A stretch of 64,000 nucleotides of DNA from Ophiura sarsii (Eukaryota; Echinodermata; Ophiuroidea; Amphilepidida; Ophiuridae): the NCBI GenBank assembly GCA_035610835.1, contig CM069448.1, positions 35,568,880 through 35,632,879 on the forward strand. The letters run 5' to 3'. Each line of letters starts with the position of its first letter. The stretch's first letter is position 1. A program made the position numbers and the translations under genes. Shown piece by piece: positions 22,324 to 34,511 of this stretch. The notes under the pieces are model-generated. The model saw only the letters and a program-made list of their open reading frames with translations. It did no database searches and was not told the origin of the DNA.

Positions 22324-23784
22324 ACCCAATATTCATATTTCCCTCATTGTGCCTCCGCGTTGGGTCACATTTTAGAAGTCACATTTGTATTTTCAGATGG
22401 GAGGAAGTCTAGTAACATATTGGAATATTTATATTAAACATTACTTCAAATGTGTTGTTTTACAATATCATAAAATATATAATTTATACAAATAGTTCTT
22501 TGGTCAATATTTCTTTGGTCAATGTCAACACACTTTTGAAATAATATTAAATCATATGTGACGTGTTCTACCGAAACCAGACACAATTGGGCAAGATATC
22601 AGAATTGAGTTAGTAACTGATTATTAAAGTAGAGATCTTCCACTTTACAATGATACTTTTTTTTTTTAATCGGGCTTCCCAAAGCGGAGTTAGATCATTT
22701 TCAAGTTCATCTTTATGAAAACTCCAAACTGAGATATCGTCCCTGAAAGATGTACTTACGATGTACTTACATTACAATGTACTTTAAAAATAAAAATAAA
22801 TGCTTTTTTTTTTGGTTTAATTTTTTAATCTGAAACTTTCACAATAATGTTATAAACACTCTGAAGATTAATTATTTACAAGAAACTCAAATTCCCAAAA
22901 AATCACCCCAATTAGGTTTGGGCTATTTCTCAGTTTGGGGCTCTGTTCAATTCCGTCTGTTTTCGATAGAACACATCACATATTTTAACTTATTTGTTAT
23001 ATGTGGGGTCCACAATAAAATCCTATACAAGGTGTGTATGTGATATAAAAGGGTACAAGTGTTTAATACAAGTACTACTTGTACCTGCTTTGTTATAAAA
23101 CTTCATGGGACTCTTAATATTATTGAAAATACAATTGACATACTCCACAATTGTACAAACATTAACCAAATTTATGCCATTTATGCTTTCAAGTCGAGAG
23201 ATTTTAAATAAGATAAGTAATTAAATTTGTTTGGAATCATCATTATGTGTTATTTGAAGTTAGTACTTTTGAAGTCTTGGGATGTATTGTAACAAACAAG
23301 AAAATTCCAGTGCAAAAGGAATGTTTTTGGTCATTTATACCTCGTTCAGAATTCAATCTTGGATCCCCATATAACACAAAATATAGAATATATGAAGAGC
23401 TGTTTTGCAAAAGGGCTTACATCCACTTCTGCATGTTACTCATTTTGCATTATTGAATGGATGGCTATTCATTATGTGGAATGTGGTTTGTATTGTTGGT
23501 GCCTCAATTGGCGTGCATGGATGCACTAATCCAAGTCATAGAAACGGTAATGAACACAGCCATACTATAATTTGATTAATTCCATGGACTTGTCAATGCA
23601 AATTCACTAATGCAAAATGAGTAACATGTGGGGATTGTCTGTAGGCCCTTTTGCAAAGAAGCTCTTCATATAAAGAACTTGCATAATTACGAAATTCTAC
23701 ATTAATGAATATCTATTTGTAAATCACACACTTCTTTTTGGAATACTGCAATACAGATTGCATACATAGTTGAACCATGGTACA
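22324..23784. other. Region 3' of the dehydrogenase gene
   Basis: This includes any 3' untranslated sequence of the minus-strand dehydrogenase. A diverged fold-back lies at 23388-23675, with ~65-bp arms around ATGAAGAGCT and TGCAAAATGAGTAACATG. No other gene is seen. Confidence 0.5.
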
Positions 23785-23961
23785 TCAATGCAGCCCTGTC
23801 AATCTTTCACTCATTTCCCAAAGTTTATGAGCCTTATCATCGTTCCGAGCTGCCTGGCTTGGCTGAGCAGGAGCGCAGTCTACGTAATACTTGCCGGTGA
23901 CGCCCCGCACATCTTCAGAGGTGGCCAGGTAAATTGACGTCTGTGCACCCTGCTCCGGAGT
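23785..23961 (-). CDS. RDH11/12-like: Dehydrogenase exon 6 and stop
   Basis: Acceptor GTTTTATAG. Encodes TPEQGAQTSIYLATSED, GKYYVDC and the C-terminus MSERLTGLH, then TGA. Confidence 0.94.
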   Translation of the reverse strand, partial: TPEQGAQTSIYLATSEDVRGVTGKYYVDCAPAQPSQAARNDDKAHKLWEMSERLTGLH

Positions 23962-26900
23962 CTATAAAACAAACAAATCCAAGGGTTATCTTAATTTGAC
24001 TATTTCGAAATAAGATGTGTGCATGATTACAAAATTGGATGGGTAGAGGTCGAAATTGGGTTTTCATTCAGGTCATTAATGATACAATATCAAACAACTA
24101 TGGTGTTTTTATTTTGAAATTGGTCATTCCATCTTTTATTACGATACGGATGAACTTAATCAATAATTTAGGAACCATTTTTTTACCAAACTGTTTCTTA
24201 AGTTATGGCTGAAATAGATTTCTTCTCTTGGTCCGAGTAGAATTTGCCGTCTCTTGGAGGCTTGTCTTGCTCTTCTTTCTTCATAGTGTTTGTACACCTA
24301 AAAGCGCATGCATACTCTCGCCATTGGGCATCGGCCAACATCTGCGGATAAAAGTTGACATTGAGATCCGCCGATGCGCAACAACAAATGTACCATTACC
24401 TGGTGCCACCATAGTGATCCATAGTGATCCCATAGGCAAAGAATACAGATAGATTCTGATCCCCTGGTACTACCCTACAGCCTACCCTACCTCCACGCCA
24501 ACCCCATCGAGGTACAAACCCACCAAAATAGTGATCCTACAGCTTGGAATACAGCAAAGAATGTAGAGAGACCTGGCTTAGTTAACAACCCTAATCTACA
24601 CATACCTGGCACAGATGGCACAGTCTACCCTACCTCCACCCCAACCCCATCGGGGCACTTACCCACCAACATAGTGATCCTACAGCTTGGAATACAGCAA
24701 AGAATGTAGAGAGACCTGGCTTAGTAAACAACCCTGATCTACACATACCTGGCACAGATGGCACAGTCTACCCTACCTCCACCCCAACCCCATCGGGGCA
24801 CTTACCCACCAACATAGTGATCCTACAGCTTGGAATACAGCAAAGAATGTAGAGAGACCTGGCTTAGTAAACAACCCTGATCTACACATACCTGGCACAG
24901 ATGGCACAGTCTACCCTACCTCCACCCCAACCCCATCGGGGCACTAACCCACCAACATAGTGATCCTACAGCTTGGAATACAGCAAAGAATGTAGAGAGA
25001 CCTGGCTTAGTAAACAACCCTGATCTACACATACCTGGCACAGATGGCACAGTCTACCCTACCTCCACCCCAACCCCATGGGGGCACTTACCCACCAACA
25101 TAGTGATCCTACAGCTTGGAATACAGCAAAGAAGGTAGAAAGACCTGGCTTAGAAAGCAACCCTGGTCTACACATACCTGGCACAGACAGCACAGCCTAC
25201 CCTACCTCCGCCCCAACCCCATCGGGGCACTTACCCACCAACATAGTGATCCTACAGCGTGGAATACAGCAAAGAATGTAGAAAGACCTGGCTTAGAAAG
25301 CAACCCTGGTCTACACATACCTGGCACAGACAGCACAGCCTACCCTACCTCCGCCCCAACCCCATCGGGGCACTTACCCACCAACATAGTGATCCTACAG
25401 CGTGGAATACAGCAAAGAAGGTAGAAAGACCTGGCTTAGAAAGCAACCCTGGTCTACACATACCTGGCACAGACAGCACAGCCTACCCCTACCTCCACCC
25501 TAAATCAACCTGGATACTTACCCGCCACCATAGTGAGCCCATAGCGTTGAATACACCAAAGAATGCAGAAAGACCTGACTTAATAAACAAGTCTGACCCG
25601 CATGTACCTGGATGAACTGCATTGACTGTCACTCCTGTAGAAATGAAAGGTGGAAGAAGAGACTATAATAATATAAGGCTATCCACGCCTCCAATAATGA
25701 ATGATGATGTGAAAGAGACTATAATAATATAAGGCTATCCACGCCTCCAACAATGAATGATGATGTGAAAGAGACTATAATAATATAAGGCTATCCACGC
25801 CTCCAACAATGAATGATGATGTGAAAGAGACTATAATAATATAAGGCTATCCACGCCTCCAACAATGAATGATGATGTGAAAGAGACTATAATATATAAG
25901 GCTATCCACGCCTCCAACAATGAATGATGATGTGAAAGAGACTATAATAATATAATGCTATCCACGCCTCCAACAATGAATGATGATGTGAAAGAGACTA
26001 TAATAATATAAGGCTATCCACGCCTCCAACAATGAATGATGATGTGAAAGAGACTATAATAATATAAGGCTATCCACGCCTCCAACAATGAATGATGATG
26101 TGAAAGAGACTATAATAATATAATGCTATCCACGCCTCCAACAATGAATGATGATGTGAAAGAGACTATAATAATATAAGGCTATCCACACCTCCAACAA
26201 TGAATGATGATGTGAAAGAGACTATAATAATATAATGCTATCCACGCCTCCAACAATGAATGATGATGTGAAAGAGACTATAATAATATAAGGCTATCCA
26301 CGCCTCCAACAATGAATGATGATGTGAAAGAGACTATAATAATATAAGGCTATCCACGCCTCCAACAATGAATGATGATGTGAAAGAGACTATAATAATA
26401 TAAGGCTATCCACGCCTCCAACAATGAATGATGATGTGAAAGAGACTATAATAATATAAGGCTATCCACGCCTCCAACAATGAATGATGATGTGAAAGAG
26501 ACTATAATAATATAAGGCTATCCACGCCTCCAACAATGAATGATGATGTGAAAGAGACTATAATAATATAAGGCTATCCACGCCTCCAACAATGAATGAT
26601 GATGTGAAAGAGACTATAATAATATAAGGCTATCCACGCCTCCAACAATGAATGATGATGTGAAAGAGACTATAATAATATAATGCTATCCACGCCTCCA
26701 ACAATGAATGATGATGTGAAAGAGACTATAATAATATAAGGCTATCCACGCCTCCAACAATGAATGATGATGTGAAAGAGACTATAATAATATAAGGCTA
26801 TCCACGCCTCCAACAATGAATGATGATGTGAAAGAGACTATAATAATATAATGCTATCCACGCCTCCAACAATGAATGATGATGTGAAAGAGACTATAAT

Positions 26901-29900
26901 AATATAAGGCTATCCACGCCTCCAACAATGAATGATGATGTGAAAGAGACTATAATAATATAATGCTATCCACGCCTCCAACAATGAATGATGATGTGAA
27001 AGAGACTATAATAATATAAGGCTATCCACGCCTCCAACAATGAATGATGATGTGAAAGAGACTATAATAATATAAGGCTATCCACGCCTCCAACAATGAA
27101 TGATGATGTGAAAGAGACTATAATAATATAAGGCTATCCACGCCTCCAACAATGAATGATGATGTGAAAGAGACTATAATAATATAATGCTATCCACGCC
27201 TCCAACAATGAATGATGTGAAAGAGACTATAATAATATAATGCTATCCACGCCTCCAACAATGAATGATGATGTGAAAGAGACTATAATAATATAAGGCT
27301 ATCCACGCCTCCAACAATGAATGATGATGTGAAAGAGACTATAATAATATAAGGCTATCCACGCCTCCAACAATGAATGATGATGTGAAAGAGACTATAA
27401 TAATATAATGCTATCCACGCCTCCAACAATGAATGATGATGTGAAAGAGACTATAATAATATAAGGCTATCCACGCCTCCAACAATGAATGATGATGTGA
27501 AAGAGACTATAATAATATAATGCTATCCACGCCTCCAACAATGAATGATGATGTGAAAGAGACTATAATAATATAAGGCTATCCACCCCTCCAACAATGA
27601 ATGATGATGTGAAAGAGACTATAATAATATAAGGCTATCCACGCCTCCAACAATGAATGATGATGTGAAAGAGAATAAATCTAAAGCCATCCATAACTGC
27701 GGAAATAATAGTAGATGTTATGAAAGAAACTGATAAATACAAACCTATCCACCCTCCAGTAATTCATAATTACACACACCAAGTCCACCAGGAATTTGCA
27801 CACTGGTTCCATTACTTAATTACACGTTAATGTACCTGTCTTAAAAGTGGATTTTTAAGGCACTTTTTACGCGACTGGATTTTCAATGATTAATTGTAGT
27901 ACACTGTACACAATTTTGCTTTGGGTAACCCTGAGAGTTCTAATTAAGAAGCAAATTGGATGACAAGTGTCAACCCCTCATTATGTTACCACATGTGTTA
28001 ACCCTTTGAGAACTACCTGCCGATTGGTCAGATAAACTGCTCACACAAAGTTAGGAAACTTTTTAAAATCAAGTATAGTTTTATTATTTATTACCCTCTT
28101 GTATTATGTTGCATATCAATGGAAAGCTGAAGTGTTCTTCTTTAAAATGATGCCAAATGTGTAATGATGACATGTTGCTGGACTTGGCCACATGAATAGG
28201 AATGAGGTGGAGTCACAAATCAAATGTGCCAAAATTACCGTTATCTGTGATAGGTAATGGCATGGGGGCTCTCTCCAAATCAGTTAAACGCGGCATATTG
28301 AAACGCCAAAACGTTTACCGTGTCTCAGAAAAATGTACAAGTTGTAGGCCAAACCTTTCATCACTTACCTTCATGACCTTTCACCTGGAGTCATTGTTGT
28401 CCCCAGTCTTGCAAATACCCAAATAATGGTTTTCTATTAAGAGATGAGGGTTAACTTGTGTGTGTTGTGCTCACTGGTGCAAATCTTTGTGTAAACCATT
28501 CATGTTTCTCAAGCATGACCAGTTTGATTATTGATCATTACCTATTGACTGTTTAGCACAGATAACGGTAATTTTGGCACATTTGATTTGTGACTTTGCC
28601 TCATTCTCATTCATGTGGCCAAGTTCAGCAACATGTAATCATTGCAAATGTGGTATATTTTTGAAGAGGAACACTTCAGCTTTCCATTGATATATAAACA
28701 GATACAAAGAGGGTAATAAATAATAAAAATATACTTGATTAAAAAAAGTTTCCTAACTTTTTGTGAGCAGTTTAGATGGATAATCAAAGGCATTGTTGGA
28801 AAATTGTACCCTTGATAAAAATTAGAATATTTTATAGGCAGTATATTAATTAACTTGTAAATTGCTATAGCTTTTAATTAACCAATCATAAACATTGAAA
28901 TATTAGGCAGGTAGCGCTCAGGGAGTTTATAGAACACATACAATCAAATCCCCATAAATCTTTTATTTTGTTAACATCAGTTATTCCGTACAGGATATGT
29001 GTATTTCCCCAAAGAGGTGAAATCAAACTTGTTCCATGGAATTACCGTGAAAGTGCAATTGATGGGTATTCATAATATAGGTAAAGAGTTATTGCACCAT
29101 GTAAGCTACGCGCAGTGCCACTGGCATCAAGTAAAAAATGTGTGTACATTTATAGTATGCGACTCACATGCCACCCGTGAGAATATGTAGGCCTCAAATC
29201 CTCAATTAGCAGAACTTACAGAGCATGTGTGTTGATTGTCTGCCCTGCAAATTGTTTCTATAAATTTGGTGTCAGCTCAAATTGGGGGTGATGTCAGTGG
29301 GTATTCTATAGATTGATCAGTTCCAAATTGGTGACCAAAATTCGTTTTTTATCTCTCCGCGCGCAAAAGTCATCCAAGCGTGCTCTTGCGATACGGTCGC
29401 ACGCACACGTTTTTTGTCAGACGTACACGTCACGCATATGATCAGTAGCCGGTATGCAACGCCACTATTACTTAAAAATAATAGGCATATACGACGGGTA
29501 TTAAACAAATTATAAATATTTTAAACAGGTTCGCCGTCGTGGATAGAAAAGAGACAATTATGGGAAAACGATCTCGCAGGGGAGTCGAAACCCAGGACCT
29601 CTTGCTTACTAATCCATTGGGCCACAAGACCTCTCATGGTAAAGCATCTGAAATTCAAACCTAAGCGATTTCGTTTCCCAGTCTCCTGCCACAAGTATTA
29701 CCCATAGTAGCTAGGGCCTATACAAGTGTAATAATCAAGTGCCGTCCTCCCTGTAGAGGGAAAATACATAGAAATAATAGGCATATATACGACGGGTATT
29801 AAACAAATTATAAATATTTTAAACAGGTTCGCCTCTTGCTTACTGGGCAAGTGCCTAATCCATTGGGCCACAAGACCTCGCATGGTAAAGCATCTGAAAT

Positions 29901-32900
29901 TCAAACCAAAGCACTTGATTATTACACTTGTATAGGCACTTGCCCAGTAAGCAAGAGGTCCTGGGTTCGATTCCCGGGCGAGATCGTTTTCCCTTAATTG
30001 TCTCTTTACTATCAACGACGGCGAACCTGTTTAAAATATTTATAATTTGCCTCTATTACTGCCTAGAAATAGTCATACTTTACCTGTTCCTGCTAGTCTC
30101 TTGCTAAGCTCTCTGACAAACAATGTAATAGCCAGTTTGGTGTGTGCATAGTATATGCCCCAGTGGTAGTAGTTTTTGTGGAAGTCTACATCATCCAAAT
30201 TGAGGTAGCCCATCGTGTGGGCTGCAGAACTCAAAGAAATGATGCGACTAGATCCAGATTTCTTCAACAGATCTGAAAAAAAATAAACAATATTGTAATG
30301 AAGTGATTATATTCAGTAGACAAGAAATTATGAGAATAAACAAGTTTCTTTCAAACAAGCTGTAATAAAACACACACATTTTTTAGCACTTTGTCAAAAA
30401 GGTGAAATCACCATGTTTTACATAATGGAGTGTATCTTGTGTTTGATAACTCCGATATTCATGATCTAAAATTTTAATAAAATAGTACAGTATAACAAAG
30501 ATGATGTAAAACAACGGACCTAATCCCATCGATTTTGATGATGACAAAAATGATTGAACTTTGGGCATCGATGGGTACTAATCATTTTGGGACAGCCTGT
30601 ATATGTTGCGCACCACAGATGTCTGGTTGACCATTTTGAGAGGTAGGTTGATCTTGCGTACTTTTACGTGATGTCAACCTACTGTGACGTGCGTCCATTG
30701 TATTTATTGTTACCACCAGAAAATGTTGTTCTATAGTTTGATCAGTTCCAAATTGGCGAAGCTGCATTACGGCAGCGAATGAATACATAAGAACGCAGGG
30801 GCACATGAACGCAACTAGCGCACTGTGCATTATATGCGTGATGCGTACATGCGACCAATACCGGGTGTCTTTGGCCATAAACACGGGTGTACGCTTGGAT
30901 TACTTTTGCGCGCGGAGAGATAAAAACCAAATATTTTTTGCCAATTTGGAACTGATTGAACAATAGAAATGTCTGCTAGAGTTTTTTTGCACTTTTCTTC
31001 CATCTTTTTCTTACTTAATGTTTCTTACAGCCAGCATGCTTATTTGGACGTTTAGTCTGACCCGGACAATTTGCTTGAGTCTGGTCCCATCAGGACTCAA
31101 GCCTGTGTCTGTATGGACCGACCACGTAAACAAACATTCAAAATAGACTAGATATAATATGAACTTCCTCAGATCACATAAAGTGACCTCTTTCTAAAGG
31201 TGAACTTTCCAGGTCAACCACAGTATTATAGTTTATTTAGTACCGGTACCAAACAGGTGAGCTTTGTTAGTAGGTAATTAATTTCAAGTAGCGTGTGCAC
31301 ATGTCAACTCAAGAAAAACGCATCACTGCAATATTTTACTCACCCAACAGTAAATTCGTCAACAGGAAGTGTCCAAAATAGTTGGTGGCAAAGGTTAGTT
31401 CAAGACCGTCTTCTGTAATAGTTTTCTTTGCAGGAGCTGAAAGTACAAAATTAAACCAAATACACCAAATAATAACATATAAGCTCATTACGGCAACACA
31501 ATTGGATAATCTTTTAGACAGGGTCCCATACACCTCCAAATGGCCCCCACCTGTAAAATAGCGGACCAAATCAAGGGACTGGGAAACAAACGGCAAAAAA
31601 AGTGTGCTGCATTTCGTGGAATTTCACAAATACTGCACATACATGTACCCGTTTGTGTTCAATAGCACATGATTTGTTTGTTTCAAACTACAGTGCGCAT
31701 AACATGTCAAGGGTAAAAAAATGACCATATTCATGAAAAAGGGTATTTTTTTCAAGAAAAGGATTTTTTCCTAAAACTCATTTAGGGTTCAAATCCCGGT
31801 GGTTTCAGTCAACATTGACTTTGGGTACGCATGATCGTTCCAGAAATTGCAAAAAGGGGGGGTTTTTGGACCATGTCCGGCGATTGTCCGCGATTTCAAA
31901 AAACAGGGGTGTTTCTGGAAGCCATGTCCGCGATTTACAAAAGTAGGGGTGTTTTTTGGAAGCTATGTCCGCGAAGGAAAATATTGGGGATATTTTAAGA
32001 CCCCATGTCCGTGCACATGTTTTGCGGGTGAATTATGCCGGAAAATCCATGTGATTTGCCATTTTCCATTTATTTATAAATGTCCTGGTATATAAATAGT
32101 ACATCCCACATCCCCTGGATGTATCTCGCATAAGGGAATCCCCCTTGTTACCGAGTGTGGGCCGAGTGTACCCGAATGTTACCTGACATAGTTTCTTAAC
32201 TGATATAACTGATATAGGCTATAGCCAATCAGAGAACTTCAATGATATCTTGTGACATGGCTACGTCATAATTAATTGGCCGAAAGATTCCAAAGTTTTG
32301 CTCGGACAATTTTCGAAATAGCCGAAAAGATTTGTACCAACAGTTCAACGAGGGATCCAATCCATACATTTTGTTGATGAAAATTGGTAACTGAAATTAT
32401 TTACTGATGTTATTTTCTGTATGAAATGGTAATACCTGGGGATTTAAATGTCAAAACTGAATTTTCTCCGCTCGCACAAAATCCAGGCACAGGAAAAGCA
32501 GAGCAAGATGAGTTTAATTTTGCATTTTGGGGGCAAAATTCAGAAATCATTTTTGCCCAGGTGACGCAAAGGATGCAAAATTCCACAGTTTTGTAAAGAG
32601 GGGGTCATTTTCGAATGTGTCCTTCATATGGTAAAAAGGGGTGTTTTTTAAAGACAAAATGTCCTCGTTTTTGCGCAAAAAAGGGGGTCAAATTAGCCAA
32701 AATGTCCTTGAAATACCGTTAAATAGAGGGGTATTTCAAACTCCTGGAGAGATCATGCGTTACCCCTCTGAATACAAAGAGAAACCACCAGGGGGTCAAA
32801 TTGGGGGAGGAAACACCCTAATTTTGACTTCAGAGGCACTACCGGTTTAGAATTGATTGGAAATCACATGCATGCATGCTTCCAGCCTATTGTTTGACTG

Positions 32901-34511
32901 GCCCCTCCCCCCCCCCCCCCCCCCCCCCCTGGAGTCAAGTGACATTGAAAATGATTACCCAGCATTCCAGCATTGTTTATGAGCACATCGAGTCTCTTCT
33001 CCTCCCGCACAATTTCATCGGCAAATTGTCTCACAGATTTGAGTGATGCCAGGTCTAGATGCTTTAAGGTAATATCTGCATTGTTGGACGCCTTCTGGAT
33101 ATAGTCTTTAGCTACCCTGCCTTTCTCCATGTTGTAGCAGCCAAGGATTAGACGACATCCTCTCCTGGCCATTCCTACTGCGGTTTCTCTTCCAATTCCT
33201 GTCAACAAAATAATATGTGAATAAATGATGCACAATGAGGGAAATATTGAGTTATTTATATCATGGTAATATTTACAAGTTAAGGAACATTTTGGTACTA
33301 AAGTCAATGTTATATCACATTCCTAACCAAAGTTACGGATTATTGAAATTCACATCAAATACAAATTTTCAAGTTACATGTATATGGACATTTAAAGTTT
33401 TGGTTTTGTTAACAAATCAATGGAGTGAATGAAAATGAAATACCTCAAAATGTAGCTCTTTATTTACATGAATTGAGTCTTTGGCTGGATACAAGATGTA
33501 GCAAAGATCAGAAATAAATTTATGAATTTGACTTATTATGACATTGTCTTACGTTTTTGCTCTTAAATCAAATTCACTACTACCCCATTGTGCCGCATTT
33601 ACTCATGTTGGCTTACATATCCAGTGTCATTTCTCCAGGTGTGCAGCACATTGGCCATCTACATGTAGGCCGTGGCCCATGACCAAAAGTAGTCCAATTT
33701 TCATTTAGCCAACAGAAAATGCATTGGTAGCCTAACTATTGGCAGGTCTTGGTACCCATATCTGGTGTTATCTAACTTGAGTATGTCAAGTCTAATAAAA
33801 ATGTTGACTCTCAAGATTTACATTATTTACTGAGCATGACTTGAAAGGTAATTCATGTACATGAAGCTATAATGTTCATGTTCAATATAAATTGATATGA
33901 CCTGCACAGAATCATCGAATTGACTTGACTTGCACTAACAAGAGCCTTGACTTTATCTATTGGATTGACTTGACTTAAACATGACTTACAGGTAAATTGA
34001 GAAATACTTGACTTGACTCGAATCACATCAAAAGAAGATTTTAAAGACACCACCACAATGCATTGCTTTTTTGCAAAATGCCCTAATTTGGTCTCCAATT
34101 TGTGTCGGTTCCTGTAGACATAATGCACACAATCATGGCTTCATAGCGCGTTCATCATTGGAGCTCTTAGGTTCTAGTTTACATCAAAGAATAAATTAGT
34201 TATCAGTGTTCTTTCTTATTTCTAAAACTTGAAAAATGCATCATGTGAAAAAAGCTTTAGTTGGCTGGCGTTCGCGCAATGCATTGTGGGAAGACCATAA
34301 AATCTTCTTCAAATCACATCTGTATGTGAAATGACCCACCCCACCAAAATGCACTATACATACCAGCTGTAGCTCCTGTTATCATCACTGTCTTTCCACT
34401 CATTGATACATTATTATCACATTTCACAACAGTGAGCCGAACCCACAACCTCAGAAGAATTAGACTTGTGGTCGCTATAGAGATGACCCCAAATAGAATC
34501 ATGGGCAACAT
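23785..34511 (-). CDS. RDH11/12-like: RDH11/12-like short-chain dehydrogenase, six exons
   Basis: Probable NADP(H)-dependent retinal/retinol or related carbonyl oxidoreductase, anchored in a membrane. The six exons (34511-34364, 33198-32959, 31436-31344, 30272-30084, 25634-25522, 23961-23785) join in phase into 319 codons plus stop, the usual RDH length, and all junctions are GT-AG. Visible features: hydrophobic N-terminal anchor (residues ~3-27), cofactor motif TGATAGIG (45-52), NNAG (124-127), tetrad residues N148, S175/S176, Y202 and K206 (YAHTK), VHPG (230-233), and the family tail from TPEQGAQTSIY to LWEMSERLTGL. The first four introns fall in phase 1, the last in phase 0. Introns 4 and 5 contain the two tandem arrays flanking exon 5. 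No inactivating change is seen. Substrate is not determined. Confidence 0.94.
24403..25513 (-). repeat. 143-bp tandem array of degenerate exon 5 copies
   Basis: Seven head-to-tail units with exact 143-bp spacing (the common ACCCACC point falls at 24661, 24804, 24947, 25090, 25233 and 25376), plus a diverged first unit near 24519 and a fragment near 24403. In gene sense each unit carries 90 bases matching the last 30 codons of exon 5 without an indel, reading PGMCRSGLFTKPGLSTFF then AVGSLCWW. A donor-like GTAAGT follows in most units. The remaining ~53 bases match the start of intron 5. No pyrimidine-rich acceptor precedes the copies. Plus-strand frames across the array are antisense artefacts. 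Confidence 0.92.
25522..25634 (-). CDS. RDH11/12-like: Dehydrogenase exon 5, source of the tandem copies
   Basis: Acceptor TTTCTACAG. Encodes GVTVNAVHPGTC to MGSLWWR. The donor is CGG|GTAAGT. The 56-bp minisatellite ends 20 bases before it (gene sense), and the 143-bp array of its own degenerate copies begins just after it. Confidence 0.93.
25655..27674. repeat. 56-bp minisatellite, ~36 units
   Basis: About 36 near-identical 56-bp units (TATCCACGCCTCCAACAATG, then AATGATGATGTGAAAGAGAC and an ATAATAATATAA stretch). A diagnostic AGG/ATG variant (ATAAGGCT versus ATAATGCT) is interspersed. One unit lacks 1 base, one lacks 3 bases, and a few have single substitutions. It lies in intron 4, ending 20 bases from the exon 5 acceptor. 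It is not CRISPR: there are no unique spacers. Confidence 0.96.
28034..28773. repeat. Fold-back element in intron 4, ~230-bp arms
   Basis: The left arm 28034-28262 and right arm 28535-28773 are inverted copies sharing AACTGCTCACACAAAGTTAG-like ends and an ACCGTTATCTGTG inner block, separated by a ~270-bp loop. A foldback DNA element in the intron. Confidence 0.85.
29305..29480. mobile_element. Half-copy of the GATCAGTTCCAAATTGG MITE
   Basis: Shares ATTGATCAGTTCCAAATTGG and the CTCTCCGCGCGCAAAAGT block with the complete copy at 30732-30965. The right terminus is missing. Confidence 0.6.
29505..30050. mobile_element. Cluster of tRNA-derived SINE copies
   Basis: Three pieces of one family: 29505-29665 (-), 29785-29890 (-, B box deleted) and 29915-30050 (+). 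The head has a tRNA-like A box in GTGGCCCAATGGATTAG and a B box GGTTCGATTCC. The shared tail contains CGACGGCGAACCTGTTT and AAATATTTATAATTTG. Peptides such as GLVAQWIR read from it are typical SINE artefacts. Not functional tRNA genes. Confidence 0.75.
30084..30272 (-). CDS. RDH11/12-like: Dehydrogenase exon 4, active site
   Basis: Acceptor TTTTTTTCAG. Carries the catalytic Ser (SLSSAAH) and YAHTK. The donor is G|GTAAAG. Confidence 0.94.
30732..30965. mobile_element. MITE with GATCAGTTCCAAATTGGC ends
   Basis: The left TIR GTTTGATCAGTTCCAAATTGG near 30735 and the right TIR CCAATTTGGAACTGATTGAAC near 30960 form ~21-bp inverted repeats around ~190 bp rich in CGCGC and TGCGTG. It lies in dehydrogenase intron 3. 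Confidence 0.75.
31344..31436 (-). CDS. RDH11/12-like: Dehydrogenase exon 3
   Basis: Acceptor TACTTTCAG. Encodes APAKKTITEDGLELT and NYFGHFLLTNLLL. The donor is G|GTGAGT. Confidence 0.93.
31840..32860. repeat. Degenerate AGGGGTGTTTTTGG repeat field in intron 2
   Basis: Imperfect copies of a ~45-bp block (ATGTCCGCGATTT, then AGGGGTGTTTTTTGGAAG) at 31850-32000, and a related G-rich field at 32590-32860. The middle is unremarkable AT-rich intron. No coding function. Confidence 0.6.
32905..32931 (-). repeat. Poly-G run 28 bases past the exon 2 donor
   Basis: A ~25-base C run on the plus strand is a G run in the dehydrogenase transcript, close to the exon 2 donor. G runs in this position can bind hnRNP H/F-type factors or form quadruplexes; any effect here is inference. 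Confidence 0.7.
32959..33198 (-). CDS. RDH11/12-like: Dehydrogenase exon 2
   Basis: Acceptor TTGTTGACAG. It runs from IGRETAVGMARR to INNAGML. The donor is G|GTAATC, followed 28 bases into the intron by a sense-strand poly-G run. Confidence 0.93.
33432..33605. repeat. Dispersed repeat, intron 1 copy
   Basis: Inverted diverged copy of 21560-21775. Shared blocks are GCTCTTAAATCA, TTGAGTCTTTGG and GATACAAGATGTA. Confidence 0.6.
34364..34511 (-). CDS. RDH11/12-like: Dehydrogenase exon 1
   Basis: Starts with ATG at 34511 and encodes the membrane anchor and the first part of the cofactor motif. The donor is G|GTATGT. Confidence 0.93.

Noticed and set aside
25078..25615. Plus-strand reading frames of about 70-120 codons across the 143-bp array
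   Set aside because: They are antisense to the exon 5 copies, change frame between units and exist only because of the repeat.
25655..27674. Possible CRISPR-like regular array
   Set aside because: Units are contiguous 56-bp tandem repeats with no unique spacers, in an intron of a eukaryotic gene.
29830..29985. Functional tRNA gene
   Set aside because: A and B boxes fall in different, oppositely oriented fragments and no full cloverleaf can be drawn.
29698..30015. Minus-strand frame of 105 codons
   Set aside because: It lies wholly over tRNA-derived SINE pieces; its GLVAQWIRHLPSK peptide is a known kind of SINE artefact.
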